From an uncultured Prevotellaceae bacterium (GTDB lineage: Bacteria; Bacteroidota; Bacteroidia; Bacteroidales; Bacteroidaceae), in NCBI GenBank assembly GCA_900319385.1, contig ONOG01000007.1:25151-89150 (forward strand): DNA of 64,000 nucleotides. The letters run 5' to 3'. Below, in pieces: positions 1-8,377 of this stretch. The position numbers and the translations under genes were made by a program. The notes under the pieces are model-generated. The model worked only from the letters and a program-made list of their open reading frames with translations. It was not told the DNA's origin and searched no databases. How positions within the stretch are numbered: the stretch's first letter is position 1; every line of letters starts with the position of its first letter.

Positions 1-63
1 ATTGCTGCCGAGTACACCGCTGCCGCCTGTCACGACAGCCACTTGACCAGGAAGATACTTCAT
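1..63 (-). CDS. SDR-family oxidoreductase, N-terminal fragment (probable D-mannonate oxidoreductase)
   Basis: Only the first 21 codons lie in the window; the gene runs off the left edge. The visible N-terminus reads MKYLPGQVAVVTGGSGVLGS, with the TGGSGVLG glycine-rich dinucleotide-binding turn of short-chain dehydrogenases at residues 12-19. It lies downstream of uxuA on the same strand, separated by 118 bp of repeats. In Bacteroidetes an SDR-type fructuronate reductase commonly accompanies mannonate dehydratase, so a role in reducing fructuronate to mannonate is likely. The fold call is direct from sequence; the substrate is inferred from the neighbour. Confidence 0.75.
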   Translation of the reverse strand, partial: MKYLPGQVAVVTGGSGVLGSN

Positions 64-95
64 ATTCTAACTATTAATTATTGACCTCCCCCGCC

Positions 96-112
96 CCCCT
101 CCCAAGGAGGGG
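96..112. repeat. Short GC-rich palindrome in the uxuA-SDR gap
   Basis: CCCCTCC and GGAGGGG pair across a 3-base loop. The core resembles the arms of the palindromes found inside feoAB, the regulator at 40642 and hflX, so this may be a reduced copy of the same family. Confidence 0.5.
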
Positions 113-157
113 AGTTCGGACCGGCAGGCTTTTAATTTTTAATTCTTCACTTTTTAT

Positions 158-199
158 TTTTCACTTTTCACTTTTCACTTTTCACTTTTGACTTTTGAC
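158..199. repeat. 7-bp tandem repeat (TTTTCAC) running into uxuA
   Basis: Four TTTTCAC units followed by two TTTTGAC units. On the minus strand the array is read as GTGAAAA/GTCAAAA and supplies the last codons (VKSQK) and the stop of uxuA. The same heptamer occurs at 40562-40603 and in the tail linkers of two secreted proteins (25519-25539, 46688-46715). Confidence 0.85.
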
Positions 200-1348
200 C
201 GCAGCCATCACACCGTCCATCTGTGCCAGGCCCATCATGCGGCCGTGGAACGAATAGCCGGCGTTGTAGCCCTTGTCCTCATCGCCCAGCATCGTGCGGC
301 CATGATCGACCCGCATCGGGACGTCGGGATTCAGTTCTTCAAAGATTCGGCACACCTCGACCAGATGGGCACGCCCCTTCAGGTGGTCGGCCTCGATGAA
401 GTCGCCGTTCGGCAGCACGTCGGTCGAACGCAGATGCACGAAGTGCGTGCGACGGGCAAAGCGTCGCGCCATTCGCGGCACATCGTTCTGAACGTTGGCC
501 GAGAGCGAACCGCAGCAAAGCGTGAGGCCGTTGTGCCAGTCATCGACGCAGGACAGCAGCCAGTCGATGTCGGCTTCGTTGCAGACGATGCGCGGAAGTC
601 CGAGCAACGGCATCGGCGGGTCGTCGGGGTGGATGCACAGGCGCATGTCCCACTCGCGGCACACAGGCATCACCTGCTCCAGAAAATACTGCAGGTTTTC
701 CCGCAGCCTCGCGTGCGTGATACCTTTATATAGGGAGAGCAATTCGCGGAAACGCTCCAGCGGCTCTGCGTCGTCCTCCGTGATGTTGCCATTCACAAAG
801 CCCTGCGTCTTCACGATGATGGTATCGACGAGGCGGTGCCGCTGCTCGTCGGTCAGAGTCACGGCCATGCGGCGAGCCTCCGCCATCGTTGCCTCGTCGT
901 AGTCCTGCGCCGCATCCTCGCGCTGCAGGATGAAACAGTCGAACAGCGCAAACTCAGCACGGCTGAAGTAGAGCGACGTCGAACCGTCAGCCCAGGCGTG
1001 GTCCAGCTCCGTCCGCGCCCAGTCGAGCACAGGCATGAAGTTGTAGCACACGGTGTGGATGCCGCAGCGGCCGAGGTTCTCCAGGCTCAGCTTGTAGTTC
1101 TCAATCAGCAGGTCGCGCTCCTGCCCGCCATACTTAATCGCTTCGCTCACGGGCAGGCTCTCGACTACCGACCAGTGCAGCCCGCCCTGCTCGATATAGT
1201 TCTTCATTGCCGTGATAGCCTCTACGGTCCACACCTCGCCGTTAGCGACGTCGTGCAGCGCAGTCACAATGCCTTCGACGCCAATCTGTCGCAGCATCGA
1301 GAGCGTAATCGGGTCCTTCGGCCCGAACCATCTCCAAGTCTTTTCCAT
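182..1348 (-). CDS. uxuA: Mannonate dehydratase
   Basis: Dehydrates D-mannonate to 2-keto-3-deoxy-D-gluconate in hexuronate (glucuronate/galacturonate) catabolism; cytosolic. The 388-aa protein has the family's usual length (about 390) and opens with the recognisable MEKTWRWFGPKDPITL, followed by GVEGIVTALHD near residue 25. Metal-site candidates are in the LCIHPDDPP stretch and the VHLRSTD and RVDHGRTM stretches towards the C-terminus. It is followed on the same strand by an SDR gene, a normal uxuA-uxuB arrangement. The odd feature is the C-terminus: the last five residues (VKSQK) and the stop come from a 7-bp repeat array, so the native end has been replaced or extended by repeat DNA. Confidence 0.95.
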   Translation of the reverse strand: MEKTWRWFGPKDPITLSMLRQIGVEGIVTALHDVANGEVWTVEAITAMKNYIEQGGLHWSVVESLPVSEAIKYGGQERDLLIENYKLSLENLGRCGIHTVCYNFMPVLDWARTELDHAWADGSTSLYFSRAEFALFDCFILQREDAAQDYDEATMAEARRMAVTLTDEQRHRLVDTIIVKTQGFVNGNITEDDAEPLERFRELLSLYKGITHARLRENLQYFLEQVMPVCREWDMRLCIHPDDPPMPLLGLPRIVCNEADIDWLLSCVDDWHNGLTLCCGSLSANVQNDVPRMARRFARRTHFVHLRSTDVLPNGDFIEADHLKGRAHLVEVCRIFEELNPDVPMRVDHGRTMLGDEDKGYNAGYSFHGRMMGLAQMDGVMAAVKSQK

Positions 1349-1363
1349 TGTCTTTAGTTATTT

Positions 1364-1465
1364 TAGCAGGGCTAGAGGTACTAGCCGTGCTAGCAATTAT
1401 ATCCGTGCTAGCAGTTCTAACAGGGCCAGCAATTCTAACCGTGCTAGCACATCTAGCCGTGCTAG
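1364..1465. repeat. 9-bp tandem array, copy 1 (TAGC-rich)
   Basis: About eleven 9-bp units such as TAGCCGTGC, TAGCAATTA and TAACAGGGC lie head to tail between uxuA and the upstream gene. The first unit supplies the TAG stop of the four-helix-bundle gene (1462-1464), and on the minus strand TAG recurs in the same frame at many later units. Related arrays: 2153-2251, 9153-9188, 11394-11429. Confidence 0.9.
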
Positions 1466-2115
1466 GTCCTCTCTTTCAGTTTCTTTTCCAGTGCAGCAAT
1501 CCTTGCTTTCAATTCCGTATTCTCATTCCTGAGTCGCTCCAGTTCAGCCATTTCAGCCTGCCGGTAGCCCGTGCGGGCAGCATACATTCGCTCCTTTACT
1601 CCACCCACTTTCACAAACTTCTCCTCCAATTGTTGAAGATAGCGTGTTTGCATCGTGCCCACCATGTGACACAGCGTCAATCCTGTGTTTGCCATCTCCT
1701 CGGCCGACCATTGGTCGAAGAACGGTTGATAGTCCTCCACCCTGTTATGCTCGCGGCAAAACGTCAGCATGGCGTCGTAGCGAGAATGCCCTGCCTTCCA
1801 TACAGGCAGGCCACGAAGAGAAAGGAAGTCACGGTAGTCCTCCAGCAGTTCCTTGACACTGCCCCTCGCCGCGTTCAGCAGCGTGATTTCCATTTCCGTC
1901 GATGTCACCCCGTCTGTCGCTCCCTCCACGATGTTTTGTTTGCCGGAGCGTGCCGCCTGAATCATCTGGTCGATGGTGCGGTCGCCGCGATGTAAAAAAC
2001 GTTCGGTGAAGCGGAAGGTCAAGTGATACAAGGTCACAGCCTTTTGGTAGAAGTACAAGTTCTCCCAGTTGGACTGCTTGCGCAGGATGTCCGACTCGTA
2101 GTCCTTCTTTCTCAT
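1462..2115 (-). CDS. Four-helix-bundle (23S rRNA IVP-like) suffix-domain protein
   Basis: A 217-aa protein, mostly helical. Residues about 15-130 resemble the four-helix-bundle family related to proteins encoded in 23S rRNA intervening sequences: an aromatic first helix (ENLYFYQKAVTLYHLTFRF), then QMIQAARSGKQNIVEG and EMEITLLNAARGSVKELLED. The C-terminal part (about 185-217) is a short charged coiled coil, ELERLRNENTELKARIAALE. The biochemical role of the family is not established. The gene is flanked on both sides by 9-bp arrays; its stop codon lies inside the downstream one, and the upstream one lies in its 5' leader. Family call fairly sure, function unknown. Confidence 0.8.
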   Translation of the reverse strand: MRKKDYESDILRKQSNWENLYFYQKAVTLYHLTFRFTERFLHRGDRTIDQMIQAARSGKQNIVEGATDGVTSTEMEITLLNAARGSVKELLEDYRDFLSLRGLPVWKAGHSRYDAMLTFCREHNRVEDYQPFFDQWSAEEMANTGLTLCHMVGTMQTRYLQQLEEKFVKVGGVKERMYAARTGYRQAEMAELERLRNENTELKARIAALEKKLKERT

Positions 2116-2152
2116 AGTTTTTTGATTGATTTTAGTAAGACGTAGTTTTTTC

Positions 2153-2251
2153 CTAGCAGGGCTAGATGTGCTAGCAGGGCTAGCGTTCCTAGCACGGCTA
2201 GCAGCTCTAACAGGTATGGCGTTCCTAGCAGGGCTAGCAATTCAAGCATGG
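2153..2251. repeat. 9-bp tandem array, copy 2
   Basis: Eleven 9-bp units, including CTAGCAGGG, CTAGATGTG and CTAGCGTTC, fill the stretch between the start of the four-helix-bundle gene and its predicted promoter box at 2274-2281, so they would be transcribed as its 5' leader. Confidence 0.9.
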
Positions 2252-2273
2252 ATAAGTTTCCCCTTTCCGTCCA

Positions 2274-2281
2274 CAAAGTTA
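2274..2281 (-). promoter_or_regulatory. Bacteroidetes -7 box TAACTTTG for the four-helix-bundle gene
   Basis: Exact TAnnTTTG match on the minus strand, about 160 bp ahead of the ATG at 2115. Confidence 0.55.
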
Positions 2282-2396
2282 CAAAAATCTCGCTTCAATG
2301 CTCTCATTTCCACCTATTTTCCGCCAAAACATTAATTTTTCGTTCCTAAACTGCACTTTTTTACTAAAATGTTATTCAACTTTTCATCCTTTTCTG

Positions 2397-2404
2397 TATT
2401 TTTG
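2397..2404 (+). promoter_or_regulatory. -7 box TATTTTTG for the 2470 gene
   Basis: Matches TAnnTTTG and lies 66 bp before the ATG at 2470. No convincing -33 TTG was seen. Confidence 0.5.
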
Positions 2405-2469
2405 CAAGCTGAGTCTAACTAACTGCACACAACTAACATCAATCAATATCACTAATCTAAGCTAACAAA

Positions 2470-5400
2470 ATGAAAAGACTTCTAAGAAATGTCTTGGCGG
2501 CCTTCGTCGTCTCGACAGTCGGTGTCGTCAATGCATCGGCGCAAGCTTCCTACAACTTTTCGTACACGCAAGGTGCGACGGTTGCCGCAGGAAGCGACTA
2601 TTTCCTGTACAACATTGGCAGTGGAATGTTCCTGACCGATGGTATGGATTGGGGAACACACGCTACGGCAGACCATGCTGGTCGCTTAATTACACTTGCC
2701 TCCTTAAATAACGGCAAGTACAGTATCTACACCCAATCCTACTCTTTGAACAACGGTGCTACAGCCAAGGCAGGATACATGACAACTAACAGCTACCTGG
2801 ACACAGGAAGCAACGATGCCAATTGGGAGTTCACGCCGGTAAATGTTTCCGGTTATACAAATGCCTACACAATCAAAAACAGCGAGACGCAGTATCTGTA
2901 CTTCAATGCGAACGATTCACGCGTCAATGTTGGTGAAAGTCCCAACAACAATTATGCCTATTGGATACTTGTACCAAAAACTGCACGCGATGAAAAGAAT
3001 GACTACACTTACTATCTCATGAACACAGACTTCAACCGTCCATGGGAAAGAGCTGTATGGAGTGGATCGACCGGAACAAATGACAAATTTTCAACAGGTG
3101 GACTTGCCACGAATCGCTGCGGCGAGAAATATCATACAGTATTTGACCTTACACAAACCATTGCCAAACCTGTTCCAGAAGGTCGTTATCGCCTCTACGC
3201 CCAAGCATTTTGGCGTCAGGATGGCAACGATGCAGGCGCTGTGCTCTATGCAAATAACGATACCCAGACTCTGGCTGGTTTCAATGCAAACGGAGAGGGT
3301 ACTGTAGCCAACATGGATGGCGCATCTACTGCTTTCACCGAAGGAAAATACATTAACAGCGTTGAGACTTTTGTCAATGATGGGTCTCTTAAAGTGGGTA
3401 TAAACATCACTTCTGGCTCACAATGGGTCATCTGGGATAACTTCACACTCCTGTATCTCGGTCAATGCGTGATGGACTATGCCCAGGCACTGCCTGCCGG
3501 AGGTATGACTGCCGACACATGGTACTATTTCGATATTGCTGTTGCAGGCGACTATACGCTCACAGCAACAGACCTTTCTGCTATCAAATATACCGCGGAT
3601 GGTCATACACTGATCACAGCAACACCCACCGACAGTTGGAGCAGCGCAAACCAAACATTGGCTGCCGGCCGTTACTACGTCAAGAGTTCGTCTGCACAGA
3701 CACTGACCGTGAACGCTCAGGCCTACACCTACACCGTCGGCCCTGCTACAGCTGACAAGACCTACATACAACCTGGCCAGACAGTGACGATTGCCTATCC
3801 CGATGCTGTGACCAACTCGGGTGAGGCGCTGACCATCAACACCAGCAACATACAGTTCAACGGCGCAGCCCTGACCAATGCTACTGCAACAGCCAATGGC
3901 TTCACGTTTGAGATTCCCGCTGGACTGACCACGGCAACCGACTATACTCTCAGCATCCCCGCCGGAGCAGTGGGCTATACAAACGGTAATACCTTCAACG
4001 AGGCACAGAGCATCACCCTGAAGACCCCCGCCGTGTTCAACGGAACTTACTTCCTGAAGGTAGCCAAGGCTACGACAGATTTGCAGACAGCCAGCACGTC
4101 GGATGCCGCAGGCAAGTACCTGTCGCGCGGTGGTGCATGGGGCACACATGCCACCCTCGACAAATATGGATTGGCCCTTCAAATCAGCACCGACGACAAC
4201 AACTACTCCGTCCTCAAGGTATTCGACACCCAGCGTTTCTACTTCCATGATGGTACGTACCAGTGCTGGGCCGATGGTACAGGTGGAACAGCCGACAACG
4301 AGATATTCATCATCGACAAGCAACTTGGATATCTGACCATCTGCCCCTTCTATTACAAAGATAATAAGCACTACTTCAAGTACAACACGAACGAAGGAAG
4401 CAATGAAATTGTTGCGATGTATGACGACGGCCCCACGGCAGGTCCCATCATCCTCTGGGAACTTGAATCACCTGCCGACCACGCCATCGCCATGGCAGGA
4501 CATAAGGACGCACAAGCCGCTGCTGCCGCTTCGGCAGCCGTTGCCGACAACAGCACAGCCTATGGCAGCCTGTCCGGCGTCACTTCAGTATCAGCGATGG
4601 AAACAGCCGTCAGCAGTTTGGACAACTTTGTTGTGGTGGGTGGCAATGCCCCGACTTCGGTACAGGAAAAGTACCAAGGTTCGCAGCCGAATCCCGCACC
4701 CGAGACGGTCTATTCCAGCACACTCAACATTCCTGCTCCAGGTCTCTACCGCTTCTCGATGCAGGCCTTCTACCGTGCTGCCATCAATGCAACTACACAG
4801 GCCATGCACGAAGCAGGAGCCGACTTCCCGCCCGTCGTCCTCTTCTTCGGCGACAGCGAAACACAAATTAAGTCTGTGTACGACGAGTCAAGTGCAGTGG
4901 CATTGACCACAGCAACCGACTGGACAAACCTGTCCTACAATGGTGCTTATTACCCCAACGACGTCACCACATCACTGGCTGCATTCCAAGCCGACATGTA
5001 CCACAACGACGTTTGGTTCTACGCTACCGCAGCAGGCACATACACCTACGGCGTGAAGTACCTGGGATGGGCCAACGCCAGTTCCCAGTGGTTCATCTAC
5101 TCGCCCGAGGCCGTCACCGTCACTTACTATGGTACTGGTACCATCAATGTGTCCGATGGCATCGTCACTGTTATGGGCAAAAACAATGAAGCCGACATCA
5201 ATCGCGCACTCACCAGCGACATCGCCGTGCTGAACATTGAGCAGGCAGTTGACCTGAATGACGTACAATTCGACAATAGCAACAACCCGAACTTGCTCAT
5301 CTATGCCAACTCAACCAATCAGGTGACCTCCTCCACCAGGAACGTAATTGTGAATGGCGTTTGCGAAGAACTCGCACTCACCAAACACAGCACGCCGTTC

Positions 5401-6045
5401 TTCGTACCCAAAGCCTTCACGGCTACGGATGCGACATATACTGTCAAGCCTACAGACCTGGCAGACGGCCAGTTCGCCACCCTGATGATTCCGTTCGAAG
5501 CCTATGTGCCGACCGGTACGGCCTACACCCTCGACCAGGGCGTGAATGTCCTCGGCGACAATGTGAATGCCACGGAGATTACAACAGTAGTTCCTGCCAA
5601 CTCGCCCGTACTCATCACTGGCACGGGAAACTTCTTTAACAACAACGTCAGCATCCCCGTGATTGCGAAGGACGCCACCTACACCAGCGGTGAACTCGTC
5701 GGTGTCTATAGCACCACGCAGGCTCCTGTCAGCTCGTATGTGCTGCAGTACCACAGCAGCTCGCCCAACGGCGTCGCCTTCTATCGTGTGGCTGACACTC
5801 AGCCCAACGTCGGACCCTTCCGCGCCTACATCAAGGCACAAGGCAGCAGCGTGAAGTCGCGCGCCCTCTACATCAACTTCGGCGGCGACGCCAATGGCAT
5901 TGCCACCCTCGATGCTGAAGGAAACGTCAGCCTCAGCAGTGCTGAATACTACACGGCCGGCGGCACACGCCTCAGCGCTCCTCAGAAGGGCCTGAACATC
6001 GTGAAGTACGGCAACGGAACCGTCAAGAAGATTTTTGTCAAATAA
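2470..6045 (+). CDS. Large secreted surface protein with Ig-like domain and C-terminal sorting tail
   Basis: A 1191-aa protein with a cleavable signal peptide (MKRLLRNVLAAFVVSTVGVVNASAQ). Residues about 38-165 and 520-670 hold two related modules that start YFLYN/YFLKV and contain WGTHA, a ricin-like or surface-binding type seen in Prevotella adhesins. Residues about 422-520 are an SbsA-like Ig domain (YIQPGQTVTIAYPDAV ... YTLSIPAGAVG). A beta-sandwich module of about 160 residues (RPWERAVW ... WVIWDNFTLLYLG) follows the first YLYN module, and another (PAPETVYSSTLNIPAPGLYR) lies after residue 740. The end, GGTRLSAPQKGLNIVKYGNG...KKIFVK, is a type IX-type sorting tail. No catalytic domain was recognised; surface binding or adhesion is inferred. 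Confidence 0.85.
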   Translation: MKRLLRNVLAAFVVSTVGVVNASAQASYNFSYTQGATVAAGSDYFLYNIGSGMFLTDGMDWGTHATADHAGRLITLASLNNGKYSIYTQSYSLNNGATAKAGYMTTNSYLDTGSNDANWEFTPVNVSGYTNAYTIKNSETQYLYFNANDSRVNVGESPNNNYAYWILVPKTARDEKNDYTYYLMNTDFNRPWERAVWSGSTGTNDKFSTGGLATNRCGEKYHTVFDLTQTIAKPVPEGRYRLYAQAFWRQDGNDAGAVLYANNDTQTLAGFNANGEGTVANMDGASTAFTEGKYINSVETFVNDGSLKVGINITSGSQWVIWDNFTLLYLGQCVMDYAQALPAGGMTADTWYYFDIAVAGDYTLTATDLSAIKYTADGHTLITATPTDSWSSANQTLAAGRYYVKSSSAQTLTVNAQAYTYTVGPATADKTYIQPGQTVTIAYPDAVTNSGEALTINTSNIQFNGAALTNATATANGFTFEIPAGLTTATDYTLSIPAGAVGYTNGNTFNEAQSITLKTPAVFNGTYFLKVAKATTDLQTASTSDAAGKYLSRGGAWGTHATLDKYGLALQISTDDNNYSVLKVFDTQRFYFHDGTYQCWADGTGGTADNEIFIIDKQLGYLTICPFYYKDNKHYFKYNTNEGSNEIVAMYDDGPTAGPIILWELESPADHAIAMAGHKDAQAAAAASAAVADNSTAYGSLSGVTSVSAMETAVSSLDNFVVVGGNAPTSVQEKYQGSQPNPAPETVYSSTLNIPAPGLYRFSMQAFYRAAINATTQAMHEAGADFPPVVLFFGDSETQIKSVYDESSAVALTTATDWTNLSYNGAYYPNDVTTSLAAFQADMYHNDVWFYATAAGTYTYGVKYLGWANASSQWFIYSPEAVTVTYYGTGTINVSDGIVTVMGKNNEADINRALTSDIAVLNIEQAVDLNDVQFDNSNNPNLLIYANSTNQVTSSTRNVIVNGVCEELALTKHSTPFFVPKAFTATDATYTVKPTDLADGQFATLMIPFEAYVPTGTAYTLDQGVNVLGDNVNATEITTVVPANSPVLITGTGNFFNNNVSIPVIAKDATYTSGELVGVYSTTQAPVSSYVLQYHSSSPNGVAFYRVADTQPNVGPFRAYIKAQGSSVKSRALYINFGGDANGIATLDAEGNVSLSSAEYYTAGGTRLSAPQKGLNIVKYGNGTVKKIFVK

Positions 6046-6065
6046 CCCATAACAACGCAACGATT

Positions 6066-6242
6066 ATGAAAAAAGCATATATCATCCCCAGCCTCCAGCA
6101 GTCCGCTGTCGGCATGAACTATCAGATTTGTGACGTCAGCGGACACGACGGCGGCGGTAGCGGCACCGGCGAAGGTGAAGAAGAAATGGGCAAACGCCGC
6201 AAGAGTGAATTTGAAGACGACTCATGGGGAAGTCTGTGGTAA
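6066..6242 (+). CDS. Small 58-aa peptide of the MKKxYIxPSL type
   Basis: Starts 20 bp after the preceding stop and ends 25 bp before the next start, so it is likely cotranscribed with both. It begins MKKAYIIPSLQQSAVGMNYQ, then has a glycine-rich stretch (HDGGGSGTGEGEEE), a basic KRRK, and an acidic/aromatic end EFEDDSWGSLW. There is no signal peptide or membrane segment. In my recollection, short peptides with this start and an acidic W-x-x-W end are frequent in Bacteroidales beside surface-protein genes and have no assigned role. A precursor peptide or secretion accessory is possible but unproven. The intact frame, tight spacing and layout support a real gene. Confidence 0.7.
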   Translation: MKKAYIIPSLQQSAVGMNYQICDVSGHDGGGSGTGEGEEEMGKRRKSEFEDDSWGSLW

Positions 6243-6267
6243 TCATTTCAAAAATACAGCAACAACA

Positions 6268-8295
6268 ATGAAAGCAAATAAATATTTCTATCTCTTAGCC
6301 GCTGCAGCACTGACAGCCAGTGCATGCAGCAGCGACAAGGACCAGCTGGACGAAGCCATCGGCAAGGTGGTTCCGCAGGAAGGCGAAGCCATGACCTTTG
6401 CAGCCAAAACGGTTGACGGCATGGAATATCTGGGCGAGGAAGACCTCGACGGCCAAAGCTCTGCCGCCAAACCCCGCAAGATAGGCGTCAGCCCCAGCGA
6501 CTTCAGCATCTCGCACTGGTACATCAACGACAAAATCAGCATCAGCGACGGAACGCTCAACTACACATTCAGTCCTTCGGAAGACAAAGAAGGCCCTGCC
6601 TGCTCGTTCTCGACCAGCGGCAATAGCTTTGTCACCGACGGCACTGGCGATGAAGGCACCTTCTACGCCTTCTATCCGCAGGAGGCTGTGCTGAGCTGGA
6701 ACGGTCCGACCGTCACCACCATGATCTGGACAGAACAACTCTACAGCGAGAACGCAGAACAGAGCGGCATCCTCGGCCCCTACATCGCAGCCAGCGCCAC
6801 CACCACCGGCGGCGGTGCCAACGCCTCGTTCGACTTCGGACACATCTGCTCGGTGATTGATGTGGACCTGAGCAGTTTCGATGGAGGAACCATTCAGTCT
6901 GTCTCGCTTCTCTCCAACTCTGGAGCCAGCCTGGCAGGACGTATGCTATATAACTGCTCGACAAAGGCTGCCTCTCTGGTCAACAATGACGGAGGTGGCT
7001 ATGCTGCACAAAACTGCATCAGCAACCTTGTCACCGTGAGCAACGTGAATGCTGCCACAGCCACTGTGCGCTTCTACGTCCTTCCCATCACGCAAGAAAG
7101 CGGCTTCACCATTACTGTCCGTACCACCGATGGCAACTTCTTCACCAAGAGGTCAACCACTAAGGTCGGCAATACGGCTGCCAATGCAGACTATCTTGCT
7201 TCAATGTCGAACCAGTCGGGTTCGCTTTGCCTGCCTTTCTACAAAAAGTATAAGTTTGGCAACACCTCAACCGCCACGAAGAACCTCTGGATGGCAACCA
7301 TTCCTAACAACCTGCGCCTCCGCCAGCTGACCGTGCCTGGAGCACACAATGCAGCTACAAGCGGTGTTAGCAGTAGTGCAAGCAAGTGCCAGAGCGAAAC
7401 CATTTCCGGACTATTAGCCAATGGCGTACGCGGATTTGACTTGCGTCCACGATATACAAGTAGTTCTGGCATTACGGCCGACAACTTACTTATTTGTCAT
7501 GGCTTAACTACAACAGATGTTCTGTTCAAGGATGCCGTAGCAGATTTGGTCAACTTTGTCAAGGCAAATCCTTCCGAAGTAATCTTCATCAATATGCAGA
7601 AAGAAAAAACTTCTGGTACAGACCGTTCTGCAGAATGGAGAACTGCCGTCAGAACAATTTTCCAAGGACAAGCCGACTATCTGCTGCCTTCATTAGAAGA
7701 ATACCAGAACTTTGGGGCAGCACGCGGAAAGGTTGTAGTCATCAGCAAGAATCCTTACGGTACAGAAGGTGTCTATAATGATATTGTTTATGGTGGTATT
7801 ATACAAAACTGGGGGGACAACACCTCTACCGAAGGTGCCTATATATATAAGGCAGGTGGATCGAACGTCGCCTCAGCCAGCGTAGAAGACACCTACGACA
7901 TCACGAGCACAAGCAACAAACAATCGCTGGTCAGCACGATGTTGGGCAAGGCAGCCAACGACAATTCCACCCGCTTCTACTTTACCTGGAACAATATGGC
8001 CTACAGTCTTTTGTCTGGCAATCCATCCGACTGGGCAGCAACCATGAATCCTTGGCTGACGAATTATGTCAACAATGCACAGGCTGACCGTCTGGGCTTG
8101 ATCTATGCTGACTTCATCGGCAGCACTTCAAATGGCGGTGCTGCGCTGCTGAAAGCCATCATCCAGCACAACTACAAGTACGTCTATAAGAATCGTACCC
8201 GCAACACCGCGGCTGCTGGTGGCACCGACACGGGTGTTGATGTAGCCGGTGACGAATATGCCGACGACAGCGAGGTATTTGCCAAGCAGCGCTAA
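6268..8295 (+). CDS. Lipoprotein with fimbrillin-like N-domain and PI-PLC X domain
   Basis: Start chosen at MKANKYFYLLAAAALTASAC, a lipoprotein signal with lipobox LTASAC; 675 aa. An in-frame ATG at 6130 would overlap the small upstream gene and hide the signal. Residues about 40-320 resemble fimbrillin-family beta domains. Residues about 340-640 match the phosphatidylinositol-specific phospholipase C X domain: TVPGAHNAA with His360, GFDLRPR near 389-395, and LLICHG with His411. The 51-residue spacing of the two histidines fits the general acid/base pair of bacterial PI-PLC. It would cleave phosphatidylinositol or GPI-like lipids at the cell surface. The fusion to a fimbrillin-like domain is unusual. 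Substrate is inferred. Confidence 0.85.
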   Translation: MKANKYFYLLAAAALTASACSSDKDQLDEAIGKVVPQEGEAMTFAAKTVDGMEYLGEEDLDGQSSAAKPRKIGVSPSDFSISHWYINDKISISDGTLNYTFSPSEDKEGPACSFSTSGNSFVTDGTGDEGTFYAFYPQEAVLSWNGPTVTTMIWTEQLYSENAEQSGILGPYIAASATTTGGGANASFDFGHICSVIDVDLSSFDGGTIQSVSLLSNSGASLAGRMLYNCSTKAASLVNNDGGGYAAQNCISNLVTVSNVNAATATVRFYVLPITQESGFTITVRTTDGNFFTKRSTTKVGNTAANADYLASMSNQSGSLCLPFYKKYKFGNTSTATKNLWMATIPNNLRLRQLTVPGAHNAATSGVSSSASKCQSETISGLLANGVRGFDLRPRYTSSSGITADNLLICHGLTTTDVLFKDAVADLVNFVKANPSEVIFINMQKEKTSGTDRSAEWRTAVRTIFQGQADYLLPSLEEYQNFGAARGKVVVISKNPYGTEGVYNDIVYGGIIQNWGDNTSTEGAYIYKAGGSNVASASVEDTYDITSTSNKQSLVSTMLGKAANDNSTRFYFTWNNMAYSLLSGNPSDWAATMNPWLTNYVNNAQADRLGLIYADFIGSTSNGGAALLKAIIQHNYKYVYKNRTRNTAAAGGTDTGVDVAGDEYADDSEVFAKQR

Positions 8296-8318
8296 GAGAG
8301 AGACAGATAATAGGAACG

Positions 8319-8354
8319 AAGTGTGGGGCACACAGGATGGTTTGCCCCACACTT
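8319..8354 (+). terminator. Hairpin terminator after the PI-PLC gene
   Basis: A 12-bp perfect stem (AAGTGTGGGGCA / TGCCCCACACTT) with a 12-base loop, 24 bp after the stop. It lies just ahead of the next gene, so it may act as an attenuator between the two. Confidence 0.75.
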
Positions 8355-8377
8355 TGTTACAAAAAACACGCAATCCG

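Noticed and set aside
1348..1995. Plus-strand Leu/Ala-rich frame over the 9-bp array
   Set aside because: The LAVLAxLAVL pattern comes only from translating the 9-bp repeats and the antisense of the four-helix-bundle gene.
6130..6267. Upstream start for the PI-PLC gene
   Set aside because: It overlaps the 58-aa gene in another frame and would place 46 residues ahead of a clear lipoprotein signal.
8249..8377. Upstream start for the FISUMP-like gene
   Set aside because: It begins inside the previous gene, crosses a terminator hairpin and would bury the signal peptide.
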